This document shows positions 1-10,032 of a stretch of DNA of 64,000 bases, piece after piece. How positions within the stretch are numbered: position 1 is the first letter of the stretch; every line of letters starts with the position of its first letter. The notes beneath the pieces were generated by a model, which worked only from the letters and a program-made list of their open reading frames with translations, did not search any database and was not told where the DNA came from. The position numbers and the translations under genes were made by a program. Origin of the DNA: Peribacillus frigoritolerans. Lineage in GTDB: Bacteria > Bacillota > Bacilli > Bacillales > DSM-1321. Location of the stretch: assembly GCF_001636405.1 (NCBI RefSeq), contig NZ_KV440950.1, forward strand, positions 1,511,712-1,575,711. The letters are read 5' to 3'.

Positions 1-2
1 TT

Positions 3-47
3 AATGGTACTGTCATTACGGCAGATGCCGGTTGGAGTGCATATTAA
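3..47 (+). CDS. C-terminal end of a short-chain dehydrogenase/reductase (partial)
   Basis: Only the last 14 codons and the stop are in the window; the gene begins upstream. The tail reads NGTVITADAGWSAY, which resembles the C-terminus of classical SDR enzymes, where a DGG/DAGW-like motif closes the Rossmann-fold subunit. A strong terminator follows about 20 bases later. Substrate cannot be judged from this fragment. Confidence 0.55.
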   Translation, partial: NGTVITADAGWSAY

Positions 48-67
48 GCCATGAATTAAAAAGAATC

Positions 68-112
68 CATGCATTCCTGCCAGTAAGCAGGGATGCATGT
101 TTTTTTGAGTGG
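68..112 (+). terminator. Rho-independent terminator of the SDR gene
   Basis: CATGCAT-CCTG pairs with CAGG-ATGCATG with single mismatches, followed by seven T residues. Confidence 0.85.
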
Positions 113-401
113 AGCCTTGGCAGGGTATTTGGAGGGGGATTTTGGTTATCCAGTAATTTCCATGAGGAAGGTTTTGACTTCATCGGGTGATTTCAATCGA
201 AAGTGGATTAGTGGGGGCTGGATAGTTCCGCTACTATCCAGTTTTTCTCAAAAAAAAATTATGCTATCAATGGATTTAAAAGATAAGTTGAACTCTGAAA
301 TCTCGGATGCAAAATAGGTTCCCTGAAAAAATCCACTTTCCTTATGAAATAGAAACATTGAGTGATTCATTAGTTTGCTGCGGTACCTCGCAAACAATAT
401 A
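113..401. other. Intergenic stretch with one terminator-like hairpin
   Basis: No convincing gene is seen. An open frame at 93-317 lacks a good start context and begins inside the terminator. A hairpin at 218-245 (CTGGATAG / CTATCCAG plus TTTTT) is oriented for plus-strand transcription and may back up the terminator at 68-112. The rest looks featureless. Confidence 0.5.
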
Positions 402-1103
402 TTAATGTTCGTGAGAATATTGAAGGACTTTCTGACGGACGTAATCAAGGTGCTTGTACATTTGGCTGAATGCTTCATGTGGATCATGTGCTGCAAGTGC
501 AGCATAGATGGCTTTATGATACTTCACAGTCAGTTCCCGTTCCCTGAATTGAATCAAGCTATTTATTTTATTATGAGTGATCAATAAGGGATCGATCATG
601 CCTTCAATGATGGGATTGTTCGCACTTAAAGCGATGATCTTATGGAATTCTTTATCGGCCTCTCCATAATCGTTGTCTTCACTATTGGCAATCGTGTCAA
701 TCGTAACCTGCAGTTTCTCCAGTTGCTCGTCTGTGATCTTCTCGGCAGCCATTGTTACTAATCCCAACTCCAATGCCATTCTCGCTTCGATGATCGCAGG
801 TAAATTATCCGTAGCCAGCGCAAGCATCACAGAGAATGGATGTGTACCGATTTTATCGTTAAAAAAGGTACCTTCACGCGTTTTCCGTGTAATGACCCCT
901 AGTGTATCAAGGGCACTGAGCGCCTCACGTAAAACAGGCCGGCTTACTTCAAGTTCTTTCATAAGTTCCATTTCAGGAGGCAGTTTGTCGCCCGCTTTCA
1001 TTTGTCCAGTGACGAGCAGATGCACAATTTGATCCACGACTTGTTGTGAAAGAGTGTTGCGATGTACCGATTGTACGCCTAATTTCTTTGACGATTCTTC
1101 CAT
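402..1103 (-). CDS. GntR-family (FadR/FCD subfamily) transcriptional regulator
   Basis: Likely regulator of the adjacent glucarate/galactarate genes. An N-terminal winged helix covers about residues 12-80 (GDKLPPEMELMKELEVSRPV is the typical GntR HTH core). A helical FCD ligand-binding domain fills residues 95-225, with a conserved EFHKIIALSANNP stretch. Length of 233 aa is normal. The gene stands alone, transcribed in the same direction as gudP-gudD but after its terminator. TNGTNNNACNA-like sites occur upstream of this gene, gudP and kdgD, which suggests autoregulation and control of both operons. The effector is probably a sugar acid or a keto-deoxy intermediate (inference from context). 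Confidence 0.88.
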   Translation of the reverse strand: MEESSKKLGVQSVHRNTLSQQVVDQIVHLLVTGQMKAGDKLPPEMELMKELEVSRPVLREALSALDTLGVITRKTREGTFFNDKIGTHPFSVMLALATDNLPAIIEARMALELGLVTMAAEKITDEQLEKLQVTIDTIANSEDNDYGEADKEFHKIIALSANNPIIEGMIDPLLITHNKINSLIQFRERELTVKYHKAIYAALAAHDPHEAFSQMYKHLDYVRQKVLQYSHEH

Positions 1104-1117
1104 TGTGTAACCCCTTT

Positions 1118-1170
1118 TCTGTTAAATCCTATATGTATTCCTACTGTAAGACTAATTATATAATATAATA
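1118..1170 (-). promoter_or_regulatory. Promoter/operator region of the GntR gene
   Basis: CTGTAAGACTA lies at about 1144-1154 (TAGTCTTACAG on the gene's strand), ten of eleven to the TNGTNNNACNA pattern seen at the gudP and kdgD operators, next to a very AT-rich segment that could hold the -10. Proposed autoregulatory operator. Confidence 0.5.
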
Positions 1171-1199
1171 CACTTATTTGCATGTAGACCTATGTCCAA

Positions 1200-1246
1200 A
1201 AAAAGTAAAATGCGCCGCTCTAAAGAGAGAGACGCACGCATTGTTG
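1200..1246 (-). terminator. Terminator of gudP-gudD
   Basis: On the minus strand, ATGCG-GCG-CTCT pairs with AGAG-GGCGCAT after the gudD stop, followed by a T-rich stretch. Confidence 0.7.
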
Positions 1247-1254
1247 GAAAAAAA

Positions 1255-2613
1255 TCATCTGACAAGGCAAGGTGATTTTGGATTGAACTTCCATCCGGAA
1301 ACCAAGTATTGCATAGCCGTCGAATCATCACGGGCACCAAGTCCTTTTTGTTTATAAAGCTGATGTGCCTTCTCGATTTGTTCCATATCCACTTCAATTC
1401 CAAGTCCGGGTTTGGAAGGGACATCGACCATTCCGCCGACAATTTTAAAAGGTTCTTTCGTCAAACGCTGCCCATCCTGCCAAATCCAGTGGGTATCGAT
1501 CGCAGTGATTTTTCCAGGTGCGGCTGCAGCAACGTGTGTAAACATGGCAAGTGAAATGTCAAAATGATTATTCGAGTGTGATCCCCAAGTCAGGCCCCAG
1601 TCGTTACACATTTGAGCGACACGGACAGAGCCTTGCATCGTCCAAAAATGCGGATCGGCAAGAGGAATGTCCACGGATTGAAGTTGAATGGAGTGCCCCA
1701 TTTGCCTCCAGTCCGTTGCAATCATATTCGTAGCGGTTGGAAGGCCCGTTGCGCGCCTGAATTCCGTCATGATTTCCCGGGCGGAAAAACCATTTTCCGC
1801 TCCGCATGGATCTTCCGCATAAGCCAAAACATGATGTTGATCGCGGCAAAGTTTAATCGCATCCTCAAGCAGCCAGCCGCCATTTGGGTCAAGGGTGATC
1901 CTGGCTTCAGGGAAGCGTTCCGCAAGTGCCGTCACCGCTTCGATTTCTTCTTCCCCGCGCAAAACCCCGCCTTTCAATTTAAAATCATTGAATCCATAGC
2001 GAGAGTGGGCGGCTTCTGCCAAGCGGACAATCGATTCGGGTGTCAGCGCTTCCTCATGACGGAGTCGAAGCCAGTCATCTTCCGCTTCCGGTTCACTTAA
2101 ATAACCAAGATCTGTTTTATTGCGGTCACCTACATAAAATAAGTAGCCCAGCATTTCCACTTTATCACGCTGCTTTCCTTCGCCGAGAAGGGCTGCGACT
2201 GGAACACCTAAATGTTGGCCAACTAAATCAAGAAGTGCCGCTTCCAATGCTGTTACGGCATGAATGGCAATACGAAGATCGAACGTCTGAAGACCGCGCC
2301 CACCAGCATCCCGATCCGCAAACTGCTTGCGGATGGCATTTAGAATGTTGTTGTATGTCCCGATGGACTGGCCGACAACCAGTTCTTTAGCATCTTCGAG
2401 TGTCTGGCGGATTTTTTCGCCTCCAGGAACTTCACCTACACCCGTATTACCCGCATTGTCTTTTAGAATGACGATGTTCCGGGTGAAATAAGGAGCATGG
2501 GCACCACTCAAGTTCAAAAGCATGCCGTCATGGCCCGCAACTGGAATGACGCTCATTTCTGAAATTACCGGTGTGCCGATTTTTACATTATCCTTTAGCA
2601 ATTGATTGTTCAT
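1255..2613 (-). CDS. gudD: Glucarate dehydratase
   Basis: Dehydrates D-glucarate (and usually L-idarate) to 5-keto-4-deoxy-D-glucarate. It is a 452-aa member of the enolase superfamily, full length for GudD. Recognisable parts are the N-terminal capping domain, the KLKGG catalytic lysine region, the metal-binding Asp of LDPNGG, the Glu of YAEDPCG, the TNMIATDW strand and the catalytic His region [17 protein letters not shown]. The gene follows gudP by 34 bases on the same strand, so uptake and first step are co-transcribed. The product passes to KdgD encoded divergently. Confidence 0.96.
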   Translation of the reverse strand: MNNQLLKDNVKIGTPVISEMSVIPVAGHDGMLLNLSGAHAPYFTRNIVILKDNAGNTGVGEVPGGEKIRQTLEDAKELVVGQSIGTYNNILNAIRKQFADRDAGGRGLQTFDLRIAIHAVTALEAALLDLVGQHLGVPVAALLGEGKQRDKVEMLGYLFYVGDRNKTDLGYLSEPEAEDDWLRLRHEEALTPESIVRLAEAAHSRYGFNDFKLKGGVLRGEEEIEAVTALAERFPEARITLDPNGGWLLEDAIKLCRDQHHVLAYAEDPCGAENGFSAREIMTEFRRATGLPTATNMIATDWRQMGHSIQLQSVDIPLADPHFWTMQGSVRVAQMCNDWGLTWGSHSNNHFDISLAMFTHVAAAAPGKITAIDTHWIWQDGQRLTKEPFKIVGGMVDVPSKPGLGIEVDMEQIEKAHQLYKQKGLGARDDSTAMQYLVSGWKFNPKSPCLVR

Positions 2614-2647
2614 GATTTTTCCCCCATATATCAGAATATTTAGTTGA

Positions 2648-4009
2648 TTATGATTTTAACTTAACACGTTTAATTTCACCAACTAGGAATAAATAACTTA
2701 AAATCGCGACAAGAGCATTGGCACATACGAAGACTAGCGCACCATTAAACGACCCTGTCGTGGCAATGATATATCCGATGATAATCGGTGTTGTAATGCC
2801 GGCAATGTTTCCGAATGTGTTGAAAAGCCCGCCGCTGACACCTGACATTTCCTTTGGTGAGGTATCGGCCACTACCGCCCAGCCGAGTGCCCCGAATCCT
2901 TTACCGAAAAACGCAAGGGCCATAACGAAAATGACAACCCATTCCGTATCTACATAGTTTGCTGCAACCAAGCTCATCGATAGAATCATCCCAACAACAA
3001 TTGGCACTTTTCGGGCGACAGTCAATGAGAATCCCTTCCGTAACAAGAAATCCGAGAATGTCCCTCCGAGAATGCCGCCAAAAAATCCACAAATGGCCGG
3101 TAGGGAAGCGACGAATCCAACTTCAAGAATGGTCATGCCCCTTTCTTGTACTAGGTACACAGGAAACCATGTCAGGAAAAAGTACGTTAACGTCGTAATG
3201 CAATATTGTCCGAGATAAACACCTAACAGCATGCGATTTGATAATAGCTGCTTAATATGATTCCAGTTGACGCCTTTCTTTTCCTCCTTATTTGTATTGG
3301 TTTGATCCATATTGATCAAGGCGCCGCCCGCTTCGATATATTCAAGCTCAGCTTGGTTGATGCGAGGATGTTCCTTTGGGCCATAAATCGTTTTCAGCCA
3401 GATGAAAGCAACGATGATTCCTAAAGCACCCATAAAGAAGAAGACGTATTCCCAACCGAATTTATACGTAATGTAACCCATGATCGGTGCAAAGAGAACG
3501 GTTGCAAAATACTGTGCCGAATTGAAAGTGGCAGCCGCGGTTCCGCGTTCATGGCTTGGGAACCAGGTGGCAACGATGCGGCTGTTGGCCGGAAAGGAAG
3601 GGGCTTCCGCCAATCCAACTAAGAAGCGCAGTCCGAACAATACCATGACAGCCGTTCCCGCAGAACCGAAAAAACCGAGAAACCCTTGTAAAAGCGTAAA
3701 GGTGGACCATAACGTGATACTCCAAAAATAAACTTTTTTCGAGCCAAAACGGTCTAAAAGCCATCCGCCTGGAATTTGTCCAGCTACATAAGACCAAGCG
3801 AAAGCGGAGAAAACATAGCCCATCATGACTGAATCGAGACCAAGCTGACCAGACATGTCCGTACCCGCAATGGATAGCGTCGCACGATCCGCATAATTCA
3901 GGGCTGTAACCAAAAAGAGCATAAAGACAATGAACCATCGTGTGCGTGTTTTTTTCTGGGCACTTGGCAGTTTAGGAGATGGTTGAAAAACTTTTTCTTC
4001 AGCGTTCAT
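2648..4009 (-). CDS. gudP: Glucarate/galactarate MFS transporter
   Basis: A 453-aa, 12-helix permease of the anion:cation symporter branch of the major facilitator superfamily, like GudP/GarP. Signature features are the first helix ending [12 protein letters not shown], the loop motif [15 protein letters not shown] and the central cytoplasmic loop after helix 6. RBS AAGGAAGTGAG precedes the ATG. It is the first gene of the minus-strand gudP-gudD operon. A perfect cre site lies 41 bases upstream of the start and a GntR-type site about 110 bases upstream, so repression by both CcpA and the local regulator is expected. Specificity for glucarate is inferred from the neighbours. Confidence 0.93.
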   Translation of the reverse strand: MNAEEKVFQPSPKLPSAQKKTRTRWFIVFMLFLVTALNYADRATLSIAGTDMSGQLGLDSVMMGYVFSAFAWSYVAGQIPGGWLLDRFGSKKVYFWSITLWSTFTLLQGFLGFFGSAGTAVMVLFGLRFLVGLAEAPSFPANSRIVATWFPSHERGTAAATFNSAQYFATVLFAPIMGYITYKFGWEYVFFFMGALGIIVAFIWLKTIYGPKEHPRINQAELEYIEAGGALINMDQTNTNKEEKKGVNWNHIKQLLSNRMLLGVYLGQYCITTLTYFFLTWFPVYLVQERGMTILEVGFVASLPAICGFFGGILGGTFSDFLLRKGFSLTVARKVPIVVGMILSMSLVAANYVDTEWVVIFVMALAFFGKGFGALGWAVVADTSPKEMSGVSGGLFNTFGNIAGITTPIIIGYIIATTGSFNGALVFVCANALVAILSYLFLVGEIKRVKLKS

Positions 4010-4049
4010 ATACTCACTTCCTTAATCGTATTTAATTATATTTTCTAAT

Positions 4050-4063
4050 TGATACCGCTTACA
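4050..4063. promoter_or_regulatory. cre site (CcpA binding) in the gudP leader
   Basis: TGATACCGCTTACA fits TGWWWNCGYTTNCA at every position (TGTAAGCGGTATCA on the minus strand). It lies between the gudP start and its likely promoter, where CcpA would act as a roadblock. Confidence 0.75.
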
Positions 4064-4116
4064 ATGTTAACTGTTTCCTCCTTCGTGAAAATTCTTAATA
4101 TTTAGTTTTGTCCAAT

Positions 4117-4127
4117 GGTAAGACAAA
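4117..4127. promoter_or_regulatory. GntR/FadR-type operator upstream of gudP
   Basis: TGGTAAGACAA fits TNGTNNNACNA. The 12-mer GTAAGACAAATA (4118-4129) recurs exactly, inverted, at 4285-4296 next to kdgD. Confidence 0.6.
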
Positions 4128-4287
4128 TAAAATTGTTTGTCAATGGCTTTTTTTCTTAAAAGTTTTTTCATTTTAGCTCCTTCATTATCGTGTTTTTTTG
4201 TATATAGTAGAAGCGGAATTATCGAGGGATAAAGCAGTGCTTCATTTTTCAGAAAATAAAAAAAATACGATTGACCAGATGGTGTAT

Positions 4288-4298
4288 TTGTCTTACAA
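4288..4298. promoter_or_regulatory. GntR/FadR-type operator upstream of kdgD
   Basis: TTGTCTTACAA is a perfect TTGT-N3-ACAA dyad, about 32 bases before the kdgD start, within a segment that should overlap the promoter. Confidence 0.65.
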
Positions 4299-4329
4299 TA
4301 AAACAATAATACACAAGGGGGAATAAAAA

Positions 4330-5262
4330 ATGAATAAGATCCGCAAGGCACCTAAAGGAATTCTCGGATTTCCCGTGGCACCATTCACAACGAGTAATAA
4401 GCTTGATGAACAAGCACTCGCCCAAAATATCCAATTTTTATTAGATGAGGGACTAGAAGCTATTTTCGTGGCATGTGCAGCAGCGGAATACCCATCATTA
4501 AGTAAAGAGGAATATGAAGCGATGGTTGAGGTAGCCGTATCCGTCACCGCTGGAAAAGTACCTGTATACACAGGGGTAGGCGGGAATATTCAAACTTCCC
4601 TCGAACTTGCCAGAATATCTGCGGATAAAGGGGCAGATGGTTATTTAATATTACCTCCATATCTCGTTACTGGAGAACAGGCAGGTCTGTCGGCTTATTT
4701 CAAAGCCATCGCAGAGAGTACAGACTTGAATTCCATCGTATATCAGCGTGATAATGTGGCATTTTCACTTTCAACTTTGGAAGCGCTTGCTGAGGTCCCG
4801 CAGGTAGTCGGCGTCAAAGATGGTCTGGGCAATATGGAGTTGAATGGACTCCTTACACAAACCTTCGGAAAACGTTTCGGCTGGCTGAACGGAATGCCGC
4901 TTGCGGAAGTTACCATGTCGGCCTACGTTCCACTTGGCTTTGATTCCTATTCATCGGCGATATCCAATTACATCCCGCATATCTCACGAAAGTTCTATAA
5001 TGGCATCCTGAGCGGAGATCAAGAAACGGTCAATGAAATTTACCAGCAGGTCATCATGCCGATCAACAACATTCGCCGTCAGCGAAAAGGGTATGCCGTT
5101 TCTCTCATTAAAGCAGGTATGGAGATTATGGGAATGCCGGTTGGGCAAACAGTCAGATTACCGATTCTTCCGGTGGAAAAAGAACATTATGCAGAAATGC
5201 AAACGATATTAGAGAATGCTTTAGATCGTTTTCCAAAAGAAACACCAATTCAATCAATCTAA
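4330..5262 (+). CDS. kdgD: 5-dehydro-4-deoxyglucarate dehydratase
   Basis: Converts 5-keto-4-deoxyglucarate to 2,5-dioxopentanoate (alpha-ketoglutarate semialdehyde), with loss of water and CO2. It is a 310-aa DapA/NAL-family (beta/alpha)8 barrel. The Schiff-base lysine is K163 in GVKDGLGN and the conserved tyrosine is Y138 in VYQRD. The start follows ACAAGGGGGAAT. It is the first of three plus-strand genes and lies 18 bases before the aldehyde dehydrogenase that uses its product. B. subtilis YcbC is the closest named relative I recall. Confidence 0.95.
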   Translation: MNKIRKAPKGILGFPVAPFTTSNKLDEQALAQNIQFLLDEGLEAIFVACAAAEYPSLSKEEYEAMVEVAVSVTAGKVPVYTGVGGNIQTSLELARISADKGADGYLILPPYLVTGEQAGLSAYFKAIAESTDLNSIVYQRDNVAFSLSTLEALAEVPQVVGVKDGLGNMELNGLLTQTFGKRFGWLNGMPLAEVTMSAYVPLGFDSYSSAISNYIPHISRKFYNGILSGDQETVNEIYQQVIMPINNIRRQRKGYAVSLIKAGMEIMGMPVGQTVRLPILPVEKEHYAEMQTILENALDRFPKETPIQSI

Positions 5263-5280
5263 TAAGGGTGGGGATTATAT

Positions 5281-6744
5281 ATGATAACTACAGTTCAAAC
5301 AAAAACGTATCTTAACTATATTAATGGTGAATGGGTTGCTTCCATTTCGAATGAAGTTGAAAAAAGTTTAAACCCGGCAGATAAACAGGCAATTGTCGGT
5401 TATGTACAAAAATCCACCAAGCAAGACCTGGACCTGGCAGTGGAAGCAGCGAAAAAGGCGAAAGATAAATGGCGCAAACTAGCTGGTTCAGAGCGCGGGG
5501 AGTATCTATATAAAGCAGCGCAGATTCTTGAAAAGCGAATTGATGAAATCGCAGAATGTGCAACACGGGAAATGGGAAAGACATTTGCTGAAACAAAAGG
5601 GGAAACGGCACGCGGTATTGCGATCCTGAAATACTATGCAGGAGAAGGAATGCGTAAGGTGGGGGATGTCATTCCATCCACCGACAGTTCAGCACTTATG
5701 TTCACGACACGCGTTCCGCTTGGTGTAGTCGGCGTCATTACACCTTGGAATTTCCCGATCGCCATCCCAATCTGGAAGATGGCTCCTGCCCTCGTATATG
5801 GGAATACGATTGTGGTGAAGCCAGCCACCGAGACGGCCATCACCTGTGCGAAAATCATGGAGTGTTTTGAAGAAGCCGGTTTCCCGGCGGGTGTTGTCAA
5901 TATGGTTACAGGTCCGGGCAGTGTCATCGGGCAGGGCATCGCCGATCACGAAGATGTAAACGGGATTACCTTTACCGGCTCAAACGGCGTTGGAAAAAGG
6001 ATCGGACAAGCGGCGTTAGCACGCGGAGCGAAATACCAGCTTGAAATGGGCGGGAAAAACCCGGTGATCGTTGCAGCGGATGCGGATCTTAACCTGGCTG
6101 TAGAAGCAGTCATTACAGGTGCGTTCCGTTCAACGGGGCAAAAATGTACCGCGACAAGCCGTGTCATCGTTGCAGCTGAAGTATATGAAGAGTTCAAGCA
6201 GCTGCTGGTGAAAGAAACGAAAGGCATTTCCATCGGGGATGGATTGGACAGCGGGACATGGATGGGACCATGTGCCAGCGAAAGTCAATTGAATACGGTT
6301 CTTTCCTATATCGAAAAAGGAGTGGAAGAAGGTGCTGCACTTCTAATTGGCGGGAAGCGTGCTGAAGAAGGCCCTCAGGCAAATGGCTTTTATGTAGAAC
6401 CTACGATTTTTGATAATTGCACGTCAGATATGACAATTGTACAGGAAGAAATTTTTGGTCCGGTGATTGCCTTATTGAAAGCTGATTCAGTTGAAGAAGC
6501 CCTGCAACTTGCGAACAGCGTGGAATATGGCCTTAGTGCTTCGATTTTCACAGCCAATATCAAACATCTGCTTTCATTTGTTAATGATATGGAAGCGGGA
6601 TTGATCAGGGTCAACGCCGAGAGCGCAGGCGTTGAATTACAGGCGCCATTTGGTGGCATGAAAAACTCCAGCTCCCACTCCAGGGAACAAGGAGAAGCAG
6701 CAAAAGAGTTTTTTACTTCCATTAAAACCGTGTTTGTCAAATAA
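5281..6744 (+). CDS. 2,5-dioxovalerate (alpha-ketoglutarate semialdehyde) dehydrogenase
   Basis: Oxidises 2,5-dioxopentanoate to 2-oxoglutarate with NAD(P)+, feeding sugar acids into the TCA cycle. It is a full-length 487-aa aldehyde dehydrogenase: the substrate-site motif TPWNFP, the cofactor motif FTGSNGVG, the general-base Glu E255 (LEMGGKNP) and the catalytic C289 (GQKCTATSR) are all present. RBS AAGGGTGGGG precedes the ATG. It sits between kdgD and garD in one operon; B. subtilis YcbD has the same place and role. Specificity rests on context. Confidence 0.92.
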   Translation: MITTVQTKTYLNYINGEWVASISNEVEKSLNPADKQAIVGYVQKSTKQDLDLAVEAAKKAKDKWRKLAGSERGEYLYKAAQILEKRIDEIAECATREMGKTFAETKGETARGIAILKYYAGEGMRKVGDVIPSTDSSALMFTTRVPLGVVGVITPWNFPIAIPIWKMAPALVYGNTIVVKPATETAITCAKIMECFEEAGFPAGVVNMVTGPGSVIGQGIADHEDVNGITFTGSNGVGKRIGQAALARGAKYQLEMGGKNPVIVAADADLNLAVEAVITGAFRSTGQKCTATSRVIVAAEVYEEFKQLLVKETKGISIGDGLDSGTWMGPCASESQLNTVLSYIEKGVEEGAALLIGGKRAEEGPQANGFYVEPTIFDNCTSDMTIVQEEIFGPVIALLKADSVEEALQLANSVEYGLSASIFTANIKHLLSFVNDMEAGLIRVNAESAGVELQAPFGGMKNSSSHSREQGEAAKEFFTSIKTVFVK

Positions 6745-6830
6745 GGGAAAAAAACAGTATTTTTGAAAATTACCGGCACGTGTATGTTTAGTGATGTCTG
6801 TTTGCTTTTTTAGAATGAAGGAGTGGTGAA

Positions 6831-8366
6831 GTGGATACGAAAACGCAACTGACGGAGGTACCGCTTTATATTAAGGTGAATGGGACCGACAATGTCGCCA
6901 TCGTTGTTAATACGGGGGGCTTGGATCAAGGAACCGTATTCCCTTGTGGGCTTGAATTGAAAGAAAGAGTGCCACAAGGCCACAAGGTGGCTTTAATGGA
7001 CATAGTCGAAAATGAAGCCATCATACGCTATGGGGAAGTTATCGGTTATGCGGCTAAATCAATCAGTAAGGGATGTTGGATTGACGAATCACTGGTGATA
7101 CTTCCGTCTTCTCCGGATTTAAAGGAATTGCCGGTAGCAAATGATATTCCGAAAACTTTACCCCCGCTTGAAGGGTATACATTCCAAGGGTTCCGCAATG
7201 AAGATGGCAGTGTTGGAACCAAGAACATATTGGGCATTACAACAAGCGTCCAATGTGTAGTGGGCGTGCTGGATTTCGTCGTGAACCGGATAAAAAAAGA
7301 GCTACTCCCGAAGTATCCCAATGTTGATGATGTTTTCGCCATAAATCACAACTATGGATGCGGAGTCGCTATCAATGCACCGGAAGCGGTCATTCCCATT
7401 CGCACGATACAGAACCTTGCGAAACACCCGAATTTCGGCGGGGAAGCCTTGGTAGTTGGATTGGGGTGTGAAAAACTGTCTCCAATGAGAATAAATCCAA
7501 GCGGGGACGATTCAGATATCATTTCACTTCAGGATCAGCAGGGATTTGCGGGGATGGTCCAATCCATTATGGAAATGGCCGAGGAACGTTTAATCAAGTT
7601 GAACCGCCGGCAGCGGGAGACATTTCCGGTTTCCGAATTAGTCATCGGCACCCAGTGCGGTGGAAGTGATGCATTCTCTGGTGTCACAGCTAACCCTGCC
7701 GTAGGATATGCCACAGATCTGTTAGTCAGGGCAGGGGCAACCGTTCTATTTTCTGAAGTCACAGAAGTACGGGATGCGATTCATCTATTAACGCCTCGTG
7801 CAGTGAATGAAGAAGTGGGGAGAGCTTTAATAAAGGAAATGGATTGGTATGATAACTATCTTGCATTGGGTGATGCCGACCGAAGTGCCAATCCGTCGCC
7901 TGGAAACAAAAAGGGCGGGTTGGCCAATGTAGTTGAAAAATCATTAGGCTCCATTGCCAAATCCGGAAGCAGCCCCATTTCAGGCGTTTTGGCTCCAGGT
8001 GAAAAAGCAACGGAAAAAGGGCTGATTTTTGCAGCTACACCAGCTAGTGACTTTGTTTGCGGAACACTGCAGCTTGCTTCAGGCATGCACCTTCAAGTTT
8101 TTTCAACTGGAAGAGGCACACCTTATAATCTCGCAATGGCTTCCGTCATCAAAGTATCTACACGAAATACATTGACCGAGCAATGGAAAGATCTGATCGA
8201 TATAAATGCTGGAACGATCGCTACTGGTGAAGCAACCATAGAGGAAGTCGGGTGGGAAATATTTCACCTTATTCTGGAAGTGGCCAGCGGTAAAAAGAAA
8301 ACCTGGGCAGAGCATTGGGGCCTGCATAATGATTTGGCACTGTTCAATCCTGCGCCAATTACCTAA
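6831..8366 (+). CDS. garD: Galactarate dehydratase
   Basis: Dehydrates meso-galactarate to 5-keto-4-deoxyglucarate, the same intermediate that GudD makes, so both sugar acids enter the KdgD step. The 511-aa protein shows the UxaA/GarD layout: a small N-terminal SAF-like domain (residues 1-100) and a large C-terminal domain with [19 protein letters not shown] and [12 protein letters not shown], whose Cys/His residues are expected to bind the metal. It starts with GTG after GAAGGAGTGGTGAA, 86 bases after the dehydrogenase, probably in the same transcript. B. subtilis YcbH is the counterpart. Confidence 0.94.
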   Translation: MDTKTQLTEVPLYIKVNGTDNVAIVVNTGGLDQGTVFPCGLELKERVPQGHKVALMDIVENEAIIRYGEVIGYAAKSISKGCWIDESLVILPSSPDLKELPVANDIPKTLPPLEGYTFQGFRNEDGSVGTKNILGITTSVQCVVGVLDFVVNRIKKELLPKYPNVDDVFAINHNYGCGVAINAPEAVIPIRTIQNLAKHPNFGGEALVVGLGCEKLSPMRINPSGDDSDIISLQDQQGFAGMVQSIMEMAEERLIKLNRRQRETFPVSELVIGTQCGGSDAFSGVTANPAVGYATDLLVRAGATVLFSEVTEVRDAIHLLTPRAVNEEVGRALIKEMDWYDNYLALGDADRSANPSPGNKKGGLANVVEKSLGSIAKSGSSPISGVLAPGEKATEKGLIFAATPASDFVCGTLQLASGMHLQVFSTGRGTPYNLAMASVIKVSTRNTLTEQWKDLIDINAGTIATGEATIEEVGWEIFHLILEVASGKKKTWAEHWGLHNDLALFNPAPIT

Positions 8367-8380
8367 TAATGAATGAATTG

Positions 8381-8411
8381 AAGGACTTCCTTTTAGAGGG
8401 GGTCCTTTTCT
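8381..8411 (+). terminator. Terminator of the kdgD-garD operon
   Basis: AAGGAC-CC / GG-GTCCTT stem with a short T run. Confidence 0.75.
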
Positions 8412-8543
8412 TGTTGGTCCAAATTTTACAGTTGCATTATTTTTCCTCCAGAAAAGAGGACCGCCGGACTATTGGCAGAAGTTATTAATGAAGGAATGAT
8501 TTACATCAGGGTGATACGGAAGTACATTATGAGGAGGGATACC

Positions 8544-8996
8544 ATGGTCACATTCAGGAATGCGACGGCAAAAGACTTAAGTGAAATCGTACGGATGCTT
8601 GCGGATGATGCATTGGGGAGGGAGAGGGAGCGATATGAAAATCCGCTTCCTGAAAGCTATCTAAAAGCATTTGAATCCATTGATGCAGATGAGAATAATG
8701 AATTGATCGTTGCATGCCTTGGTGAGGAAATCATTGGGGTGCAGCAAATCACGTTCATACCTTATATTACCCATCAAGGCGGCTGGAGAGCTACGATCGA
8801 AGGAGTTCGGATGGCATCCACAGAACGGGGGAAAGGGATTGGAAGCAAGTTAATTCAATATGCGATTGACCGTGCAAAGAAGCGGGGCTGCCATCTCATT
8901 CAGCTGACGACTGATAAAAAGCGGGAAGAAGCGCTGCGGTTTTATGAACGGTTAGGATTCAAAGCCACTCATGAAGGCATGAAAATGAAGCTTTAA
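8544..8996 (+). CDS. GNAT family N-acetyltransferase
   Basis: A 150-aa acetyl-CoA-dependent transferase. The acetyl-CoA pyrophosphate loop is ERGKGIGSKLIQYA (about residues 95-108), followed by the usual FYERLGFKATHEGMKMKL C-terminal strand. The upstream GTG/TTG starts in the same frame are less likely, because GAGGAGGG lies just before the ATG used here. Monocistronic by appearance. Substrate unknown. Confidence 0.88.
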   Translation: MVTFRNATAKDLSEIVRMLADDALGRERERYENPLPESYLKAFESIDADENNELIVACLGEEIIGVQQITFIPYITHQGGWRATIEGVRMASTERGKGIGSKLIQYAIDRAKKRGCHLIQLTTDKKREEALRFYERLGFKATHEGMKMKL

Positions 8997-9119
8997 TTCA
9001 CGGTCTTTTGTCCCGATTTTTTGTGCACAACAATTCGTCTGGCATTATATGTTAAAATTATGCGTGAGATATTAATAGATGTATATAGGCTTTAAAAACT
9101 GATGAAAGGGGTGAGCTCG

Positions 9120-9443
9120 ATGGAAAACGAAGCTTGTATTCAGAAGAGGTACGGTGTAATTAGTTTTACTTCATTCATCATTGGAATCATTTGCTTTTTT
9201 ACTGTTTTTATTACACCTATCAGAATAGGGAATATCGGAAACTTGACTGGTGGTTATATCACATTTTTCCTTACGGTTTCCGGCATCGTCCTCTCTGTCA
9301 TGGGAATTTTGAAGAAATCGGAGAAAAACATGATTTCCATCATCTCATTGGTTTTCTCCTCATCATTCTTTATATTTTGGGTAATCATCATCACTTTGTT
9401 GTTAACGGGTGAAATGGAATGGCCACGCAGAATAATAAGATAA
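9120..9443 (+). CDS. Small membrane protein, unknown function
   Basis: A 107-aa protein with three predicted transmembrane segments (about residues 14-33, 42-62 and 72-95), including a GIVLSVMGILKKSEK loop between the last two. This resembles the DUF4190-like small membrane proteins of Firmicutes, but I cannot place it firmly. The ATG at 9120 follows AAAGGGGTGAG; an ATG at 9102 lies before that RBS. Confidence 0.65.
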   Translation: MENEACIQKRYGVISFTSFIIGIICFFTVFITPIRIGNIGNLTGGYITFFLTVSGIVLSVMGILKKSEKNMISIISLVFSSSFFIFWVIIITLLLTGEMEWPRRIIR

Positions 9444-9495
9444 AGGGATTGAATCAGGATGGTGGATATAGTTCTGATTAAAAGGGGATTATTCA

Positions 9496-9882
9496 ATGAT
9501 AAGAGGTTTATATGAAGCACATTTACCGGTTAGTAATTTGAATCGTTCCATTGAATTCTATGAAGGGCTTGGTTTGCAGTTGGATCATAAGGTTGAAGAC
9601 AACCTGGCTTTTCTATGGATTGATAAGGATAAAAGTTGGCTGGGGCTTTGGGAAACGGAAAAAGTAGAGGTTGAGTATCATCCCTCCCTACGGCATATCG
9701 CTTTTCAAGTATCATTGGCAGATCTAAAGAGCTCAGTCGCATGGCTTGAAGATAGAGGCTATGCGCCAAGAGAGGCTTTTGGATTTTTACCAGTTGAACC
9801 TTTCGTGATGCCTCACGGGGAATATGCCCACGCTAAAATTCACTTTAATGATCCTGACGGAAACAGTTTGGAGTTTGATTAG
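9496..9882 (+). CDS. VOC-family (glyoxalase/bleomycin-resistance fold) protein, C-terminally frameshifted
   Basis: A 128-aa two-module VOC fold (LYEAHLPVSNLNRSIEFYEG...FNDPDGNSLEF), a metal-dependent lyase/dioxygenase/resistance superfamily. It is clearly paralogous to the protein at 46084-46542. The paralogue continues 25 residues after the DPDGNSLE motif; here the stop comes at once, yet the +1 frame goes on to 9973 with a matching tail (MYLSEWEQL against LSLEEWEEL). One base added or lost near 9872-9879 would explain it. The core fold is intact, so it may still work. Confidence 0.8.
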   Translation: MIRGLYEAHLPVSNLNRSIEFYEGLGLQLDHKVEDNLAFLWIDKDKSWLGLWETEKVEVEYHPSLRHIAFQVSLADLKSSVAWLEDRGYAPREAFGFLPVEPFVMPHGEYAHAKIHFNDPDGNSLEFD

Positions 9883-10032
9883 TAAACTAGTGAATCCAAA
9901 AAAAATCAAGAATCGTATGTATTTAAGTGAATGGGAACAGCTAAATGAATGCAGAAGTGAAAATAGTAAATGACAGATGAACGAAAATTTTAAGAATAAT
10001 AATCATTCAAATATGCTTTATGTCAGAACAGA

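Noticed and set aside
93..317. 74-aa plus-strand frame near the window start
   Set aside because: It begins inside the terminator stem, lacks an RBS and contains a second hairpin.
8472..8543. Longer N-terminus for the first GNAT protein
   Set aside because: No RBS; GAGGAGGG sits just before the ATG at 8544 and the GNAT fold starts there.
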